From Saxidomus purpurata (lineage: Eukaryota; Mollusca; Bivalvia; Venerida; Veneridae), in contig JAFMSR010000002.1 of the NCBI GenBank assembly GCA_022818135.1, positions 51,626,348 through 51,690,347 on the forward strand: a stretch of 64,000 bases of DNA, read 5' to 3'. Position 1 is the first letter of the stretch. Each line of letters starts with the position of its first letter. Made by a program: the position numbers and the translations under genes. The notes under the pieces were generated by a model that was not told where the DNA came from, made no database searches, and worked only from the letters and a program-made list of their open reading frames with translations. This document shows positions 57,729 to 64,000 of the stretch, piece after piece.

Positions 57729-60124
57729 AAGATTTCCGTGTACACGAACATGTTTATCGTTGGTGAGACTGAACTTATTATACGCAAGTTCACTCAATCT
57801 GATCATGATAGACATTTTCTTAAAATTCATTTCATTAATAAAGGTATTGACTTCATCGATGTACCCAGTATATTTCGTGATAGACGTGTCATTGATTCTG
57901 TGCCTAAGTATTTCCGAAACTCCGAAGTTCCTATTATCTGTTATAAATATAAAACACCTGTTAGAAATGTTATATTCAATTACAATAAAATTGTTTCCGA
58001 CCTAGATGTTCATACAAATACCCCTTCTTACTGCGAATGTAAAAACTCGAAATTTTGCTATTCAGATGCCTGTCATGTCATCACTGGTAATTTTGATATT
58101 ATTAAAGACAAGCGTATTCGTAATTTATTCTTTAAAGGACCAAAATACAGAATTCCTTCTACTATTGATTTTCATGCTTGTCGTGGTCATATGGCGGAAT
58201 CCATCGAAACTTTTTGTGTTAAATGGTGTCGTCGTGAGAATGCTGATCCAAATGCATTAACGTCTTGGAAACGAAGTATTTTTAACATTGTCGATTCTCG
58301 TATAAAATTTTACCAAACAAATGAACACCTACTTCCATCAAAACCCAAGTTTACTTTAAGACATCTGAAAAAGGAAATCCAAGAATTTCATTCTAAGTAT
58401 GTCTTAGTATGCCCCACTGTGTTCCTTTAATTGTTCGTTTTGTCCTCGTGTGTTTGCTTTGTGTGCTAGTGTGTGTTATGTGTGTGTGTGTGCGTGGTTG
58501 TGTGTCGTGTGTGTGTGCGTGTGTGTGTGTGTTGGTGGTGTGCACTTCTGGGTGCTGTGGGGTTCGTTTTGGGGAGGCTGCGTTTTTGGTACGTGGCATT
58601 CCCTGTTTGATATTATTTTTGTTTTTAGTTCCAGCAGACAAGGCGGCCAACAATATTATCATCATTTGACGCCTACATTATATTAATGTTTTACAAAACG
58701 AACTAAATAGCACTAAAGCTTATATATTGAGTCCTTCCGTTGAACAAAATGTGGTCACTGATCACATCAGTGAAGTTTCTAATTTGAAAGTTCGTATAGA
58801 TGATCAACATATTAAACTTCCTACTATGTACTGGATTCCTAAATTACATAAACAACCATATAAAGCTCGTTTCATCGCTAATTCAAGCTCTTGTACCACT
58901 ACAAATATTTCAAAACTATTAACATCTTGCCTAACTGCTATAAAAGCCCACGTGAAAAGATATTGTGATAAAGTATACGAAAACTCTGGTAAACATTTAT
59001 TTTGGTCGATCAAAAATTCTGGCGAAATCCTGGATAAGTTTAAAGTTAATAATTACAAAGTAACTTCAGTCAGTACATACGATTTTTCTACTCTGTATAC
59101 CACTTTACCACATCATTTGATAAATGACAAGCTAACTGCCCTAATTCAAAAGACTTTTGCCAGGGAGAATACTACATTTCTCGCCTGCAATTTCGATAAA
59201 GCTTTTTTTACTAGCTGTATTGTTAAACATTATACTATGTGGACCTGTGACGAAGTTTGTAAAGCCCTTTCCTTTTTATTGAACAACATTTATATAAGGT
59301 TTGGGAATGCAGTTTTCAGACAAGTAATCGGTATTCCCATGGGAACAAATTGTGCACCCCTTGTCGCAGATTTGTTTTTATATTGTTATGAAAGAGACTT
59401 TATGTTGAGTCTTTCTCCAGATACGCAGGCAGACATTATCACTGCTTTTAATAATACATCACGCTATCTGGATGATATTCTTAATATGGATAACCCGTTT
59501 TTTGGTCAATTGGTGGACACTATTTATCCCCGGGAACTCCAGTTAATTAAAACTAACAATTTGGATACTGGTGCTTCATTTTTAGATTTACATCTCTCTA
59601 TTTATAACAATATTATACATACCAAAATTTATGACAAGAGGGATGATTTTAATTTTAGTATTGTAAATTTCCCCCATTTGGATGGGGATGTACCTCATGC
59701 TACATCTTATGGGGTATACATTTCTCAGTTAATTCGGTTTGCCAGAGCGTGTAGTCATGTTGAGGATTTCAATGAACGTAATCAATATATTACAAATAAA
59801 CTTCTTCAACAGGGCTACCGTTATTACAAATTGCGTAAATATTTTGCTAAATTTTACTATCGTAATTCTGATTTGGTTTTGAAATTCAATAGTAATCTAA
59901 AGACTCTTCTGCGAGAAGGTATTTCAAAACCCGATTTTTATGGGGATGTGGTTTACAAACTTCGTAAGATTTTGGGTCATGGCAATTTTCCAACTGTATT
60001 TGCTAAAACTATAAAACGTTTTGTTAAAAGAGGTTACGACCCAACTATTTTGAGACACACCGCATGTTTGGTGTTCAACCCGTTTACAGTTGGACGCTAT
60101 GCTTCCCTCTTTGATTGTGTCTGA
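57729..60124 (+). pseudogene. Penelope-like reverse transcriptase ORF, interrupted
   Basis: The N-terminal part (57729-58408) has a Cys-rich segment (CECKNSKFCYSDACHVITGN) and RNLFFKGPKYRIPS. It reaches KYVLV, where a 221-bp insert (58409-58629) breaks it. The frame then resumes as PADKAANNIIII, meets one TGA at 58668, and continues to 60124. The RT core shows YWIPKLHK, YDFSTLYTTLPH, GIPMGTNCAPLVADLFLY and RYLDDI (catalytic Asp-Asp intact), ending GRYASLFDCV. No GIY-YIG endonuclease is seen. Known: closely similar RT proteins are dispersed in corals, molluscs and other invertebrates. I place it with Penelope-like elements from the palm motifs, and a DIRS or other lineage is less likely. Few lesions suggest recent activity. 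Confidence 0.8.
58409..58629 (+). mobile_element. 221-bp nested insertion of the element's own 3' tail, flanked by TTAGT
   Basis: 58410-58627 is about 90% identical to 60512-60706 (shared CCCCACTGTGTTCCTTTAAT, GTGCACTTCTGGGTGCTGTG, TTTGATATTATTTTTGTTTT). TTAGT stands on both sides (58404-58408 and 58625-58629). Taking out one flank plus insert leaves the coding frame uninterrupted. It contains a GTGT-rich simple repeat and a TAA. Confidence 0.85.
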
Positions 60125-60706
60125 CGGAAGAGGGGGAGGACTCTGTGATGGGCAGTTTTTAAATCCCACTGGGACGAAACTGTTTTGATTTCTGTCCTCT
60201 GGCCTGTTTCGTCGGGCCCTTAAGGGTGTTTCTCTTGGTGCTCTGCCTTCTGCAAAGGCATTGAGTACATACGCTTTTTGGTTCTCAAGGTTTGCTTTTT
60301 ATATATTTATACACGAGTATTTTTGTGTTTTACATACCATGCCTTTTGTTTCCATTGCGTGTGTTAGAGATTCACCTAGCAGGGATTACTTTTATTTACA
60401 CTGTCCTGTGACTTTGGAACATGATAGGGGTAAGAGTGAGGTTGGGTGCGCACCATCAAACCGGTTTAAGCTCCCCAGTGGTGTTTTTGCCACTGACCGT
60501 TCCAAGGCGGTGCCCCACTGTGTTCCTTTAATTGTTCGTTTTGTCCTCGTGCTTTGTATGCTAGTGTGTGTGTGTACATGATTGTGTGTATGTGTGTGTT
60601 GTGTGTGTGTGTTGGTGGTGTGCACTTCTGGGTGCTGTGGGGCTCGTTTTGGGGAGGCTGCGTTTTTGGTACGTGGCTTTCCCTGTTTGATATTATTTTT
60701 GTTTTT
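60125..60706 (+). mobile_element. 3' UTR/tail of the Penelope-like element
   Basis: Non-coding sequence with GTGCGCACCATCAAACCGGT, a GTGT-rich stretch and the end TTGATATTATTTTTGTTTTT-A. The nested copy at 58409 ends at the same base, which marks about 60706 as the element's 3' end. Confidence 0.65.
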
Positions 60707-60771
60707 AAGCGAGGGTTTCCCCAACTTCACGATAACCGAATACTGGAGGCTTACGAAGGAAATGCCCATGC

Positions 60772-61830
60772 TAGAGGCAGCTATAGTATATCAATACCTA
60801 CTACGTAAAGTGTGAGCAAAACGCTACCAGGTGATATATCCGTATCACAAAGAGGCAGCTATAGATTATCGCTAACTACTACGTAAAGTGTAAGCAAAAC
60901 ACTACCATGTGCTATATCTGTATCACAAAGAGGCAGCTATAGATTATCGCTAACTACTCCATAAAGTGTAAGCAAAACACTACCAGGTGCTATATCTGTA
61001 TCACAAAGAGGCAGCTATAGAGTATCGCTAACTACTCCATAAAGTGTGAGCAAATCGATACCAGGTGCTATATCTGTATCACAAAGAGGCAGCTATAGAT
61101 TATCGCTAACTACTCTATAAAGTGTAAGCAAAACACTACCAGGTGCTATATCTGTATCACAAAGAGGCAGCTATAGAGTATCGCTAACTACTCCATAAAG
61201 TGTGAGCAAATCGATACCAGGTGCTACATCTGTATCAACTGCTTTGTTGCTAACTACTACGTAAAGTATGAGCATAACGCTACCAGGTGCTATATCTGTA
61301 TCACAAAAGGCAATTATAGATCATTGCTAACTACTATGTAAAGTGTGCGCAAAACGCTACCAATTGCTATACCTGCATCACAAAGAGGCAGCTTTAGATT
61401 ATCGCTAACTTCTACTTTAAGTGTGAGCAAAACGCTACCAAGTGCTATATCTGTATCACAAAGAGGCAGCTTTAGACTATCGCTAACTTCTACTTTAAGT
61501 GTGATCAAAACGCTACCAGGTGCTTTATCTGTATCACAAAGAGACATATAGATAAATAAAAAGAGATAAATTATTGCTTAGCTACTACGTAAAGTGTGAG
61601 CAAAACGGTAGCAGGTGCTATATCTGTATCACAAAGAGGCAATTAAAGATTATCGTTAACTACTGCGTAAAGTGTGAGCAAAACGGTAGCAAGTGCTATA
61701 TCTGTATCACAACGAGACATATTTAGATTATAGTTTACTTCTACGTAAAGTATTAGCAAAACGCTACAATTTGCTGTATCTGTATCACAATGATTCCGCT
61801 TAATGCTTCGTAAAGTCTGAGCTGTTAAAT
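60772..61830. repeat. About 78-bp minisatellite, about 13 copies
   Basis: Units share GCTATATCTGTATCACAAAG, AGGCAGCTATAGATTATCGC and AAGTGTGAGCAAAACGCTAC. The first eight are regular; later ones drift and carry indels, and the array fades near 61830. It begins about 65 bp after the Penelope-like tail. Reading frames across it are repeats without a start or family. Confidence 0.93.
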
Positions 61831-62149
61831 TACGGAAAACTGAGAGGCACCTGCAGCTTATTGCTGCAAGGAAAACGTTAACAAATGCTTTCATGAGTTT
61901 ATCTGACAGGCACCAGTTTTTGCGACCAGATATCGGGCGAGCAAGAAGCTACTAATTGCTATTATTAAGACACACTGAGAGGTATTTGCATCAAATTTCT
62001 ACTTCAGAAAGGAGTACACATTATGTCAATGTAACAGATTAACCTTGAAACGACAACGATTTCTTATCACAGTTGACTTTTGTTTCAAAACAAAAACATT
62101 TTTATTAACTTAAAGGGGCACGTCAGTGGATTATCTATTCGAAACGGTG
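61831..62149. other. Non-coding sequence
   Basis: Nothing recognised between the minisatellite and the SINE. Confidence 0.4.
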
Positions 62150-62312
62150 TAAATGTTTCGGTCGCTCATCCCGGAGGTTGTGGGTTCGAGTCCCACTAAG
62201 GGTCACGACCGTACTTCCTCATATGACACCAGTACTGGTTCTTCCAGCCAGCGGACTCGTGAGTGACTCGACTAGCTAAGCTTTCTTCACAATCGAGCTA
62301 AAATAAATAAAT
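62150..62312 (+). mobile_element. tRNA-derived SINE, plus strand
   Basis: GCTCATCCCGGAGGTTGTGG then GTTCGAGTCCCAC (B box), the body word CACCAGTACTGGTTCTTCCA, and the tail CAATCGAGCTAAAATAAATA. Same family as 5600-5762, opposite strand. Confidence 0.85.
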
Positions 62313-63575
62313 ATAAACTAACTATAAACTGTGTAGGTAGCTTGCATGGAGAGGAGGCTTGTATAGCATTCGGGGTCACTAGGTTCAGTGTCAAGGTCAC
62401 TATTATTAAAAAATAGAATAATGGTTTCCGCTCAATAACTCCAGTTAGGAGTGACCTTTTGCAGCGAAACTTAGTTAGAAGGAAGCATGCGTAGAGAGAA
62501 AGCTTGGGATTGCACTTGGGGTCACTAGAGTCAAGGTAAAGGTCACGCATGCTACCAGTTATAAAGAAGAGTTCATTTGTCAGTTTTATTTAACAAGTAA
62601 TTATTTGGTAAAACAAATGATTATATATAACTTCAAATTTAGCTCTGGTCGAGGTCAGCAAACTGACCCTACGTCCAGTACGTATGTTTTGGTACAGGCG
62701 TTACTTTTCCGACCTTGCCTATTTTAAACATTATATCTCAGCATTTTTCTGAGAATACACAGGGGAGGTTCCCGTAGCGGATCCCCGTATTTAAATAGGA
62801 TTGTATATTGATAAATCCTGGGATTTCTTTGTGCTATTGTGTCATATATAAAACAAACCATAGGTATCTGTAATAAATGTCAGAAAACTGTGATTCAGCT
62901 TGGTAGTTATTTGTCCCGGAAATGTACGTAAGTTAGACACACCCTGAGTACAAACCTAGGGGTTGTAGCCACCCCGTTAAGTGACCTTGGCCATAGAGTT
63001 CGAGTATAAAACCCCCGTATCTCCCAGTACAGCTTTGGCTGCACTAGCATTATTCCGAGCCGGACTCGAGGGTTATAGCTTTTATACCCACGGGGTCGAC
63101 TTGGGGCGGAGCTATTCTCCTATATAAGGGATCACGATACAGAACGGCACGCTTGGGGAAAAAGCTTGGTAAAGCATTTGGGGTCACTATGGTCAAGGTC
63201 AAGGGGACTGTTATTAAAAATAGAAAAAACGGTTTCCGCTCAATAACGCAAGTTAAGAGCAACCATTTGCAATGAAACTCGGTGTGTAGGTAGCTTGCGT
63301 GAAGAGGAAGCTTCGGATTGCATTTGGGGTCACTAGGGTTAAGGTCAAGGTCACTGTTACTAAAAATAATAAAATGGTAGGTACTATCATGCCCATATCT
63401 CAGTAACCACTTATGAAATTGACTTGAAACTTCATTAATGTCTTTAGGGGTATCACACATTCAAGTCAGATAACTCTCAAGCAATTAATTTACCAAAAAT
63501 TAAATATATAGTGATAGAATTTGACTTTTTTATGATTCAGCCATTCTAGTTTATACTGAAGAGTCAGCTCTTGTT
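62313..63575 (+). repeat. Repeat block with CTCTTGTT-type 3' end (pearl/HINE-like candidate)
   Basis: Diverged units (GGTCACTAGGGTTAAGGTCA, GGTTTCCGCTCAATAAC, GTAGGTAGCTTGCGTG) occur at 62330-62560 and 63150-63400. The block ends with the small hairpin CTGA-AGAG-TCAG directly followed by CTCTTGTT, as in the two intronic elements. A different segment at 62650-63140, with CGAGTATAAAACCCCC near 63001, lies between them and may be another insertion. 5' border unclear. Confidence 0.5.
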
Positions 63576-64000
63576 TCTACAAATGATAGCAAATTGAAAA
63601 GGCCTTTGAGTATAGTATGCCAGTTCCAATTTTCGAAATGGTCGTCTAATGTGAAGTGGTGTCCTGTGTGTAGTCCGATATAATGTTAAGACCATTCATT
63701 TCATGTTTTATGTTGTCACCTGTTTTTACCAGAATATCTTTATATAATATTTATATGATCAGTATAGTCGTATAAACCGCAAACAAGAACGGTACAATGA
63801 TAATTATTCCAAGTACTGCACCTTTTGCGACGGATTGCATTGTGCAGTTTCTATTTGCGGCCGGACTTTCTGAATCTTGACATATATAAGATAGATAGAT
63901 ATATATTTTTTTATTATAGTCTCACATATGTATATACATATTATAAACCATTAAACTGATATAATCATAATGCAGAGAGTCCATAACACTCATTCATGCT
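63576..64000. other. Non-coding sequence
   Basis: AT-rich, with a short GATA/AT repeat at 63888-63905. No gene recognised to the window end. Confidence 0.4.

Noticed and set aside
58407..58628. Nested segment as a GT-AG intron of the Penelope-like ORF
   Set aside because: GTATGC...TTTTTAG looks like an intron, but splicing there shifts the frame and loses the conserved continuation. Removing the TTAGT-flanked unit instead keeps it.
58393..58686. Frames rich in Cys-Val or Thr-His
   Set aside because: They translate a GTGT-rich simple repeat inside the nested retro-insertion.
61314..61894. Open frames across the 78-bp minisatellite
   Set aside because: They are short repeats in translation, open only because the unit is a multiple of three.

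Overview
The window is nuclear DNA of a bivalve mollusc, or a close molluscan relative. The genes have GT-AG introns and the base composition is AT-rich. Mobile elements are dense: bivalve-type tRNA-derived SINEs, pearl/HINE-like elements with roughly 155-165 bp tandem cores, a Penelope-like reverse transcriptase, mariner, hAT and Ty3 relics. The genes present are a Toll-like receptor, a cysteine-rich I84/Cvsi-like inhibitor and a mollusc-expanded receptor ectodomain. Species cannot be fixed from the sequence. Layout: (1) 1-3157 shows no gene. 3158-4129 is a two-exon gene for a 90-residue secreted cysteine-rich protein, followed by a 32-bp minisatellite and a SINE. (2) 6331-26862 is the mitochondrial aconitase gene (ACO2), reconstructed as 19 coding exons that total 780 codons. 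Its iron-sulphur cysteines and substrate-binding residues fall at essentially the same positions as in the human enzyme. One extra base in exon 17 breaks the frame. Its introns carry a LINE tail, a TTAA-bounded foldback MITE, a TIR element and at least four tandem-repeat blocks. (3) 33296-30702 (minus) is an intact single-exon Toll-like receptor, convergent with ACO2. (4) 38022-50462 is the 5' part of a second multi-exon gene. It encodes a signal peptide and a Cys-rich ectodomain of the kind found in mollusc family-B-like GPCRs. It has two frame breaks near the first membrane segment, and no 7TM exon is visible downstream. Its 9.8-kb first intron holds a dead mariner, a hAT element with a perfect 8-bp target duplication, and copies of a dispersed repeat. 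(5) 50.5-64 kb has no intact host gene. It holds tRNA-like sequences, a G/T-only block that looks artefactual, an orphan copy of the TLR 3' flank, a broken Ty3-type RT/RNase H, a Penelope-like element interrupted by a copy of its own 3' tail, a 78-bp minisatellite, a second SINE and another repeat block. The genes are not an operon. Aconitase is a TCA-cycle housekeeping gene. The TLR and the inhibitor-like protein point to immunity, and the receptor ectodomain to cell-surface sensing. The most interesting structures are three separate tandem duplications of 3' splice-acceptor regions, and three repeat elements with very different bodies that share the same 3' end: a small hairpin directly followed by CTCTTGTT.
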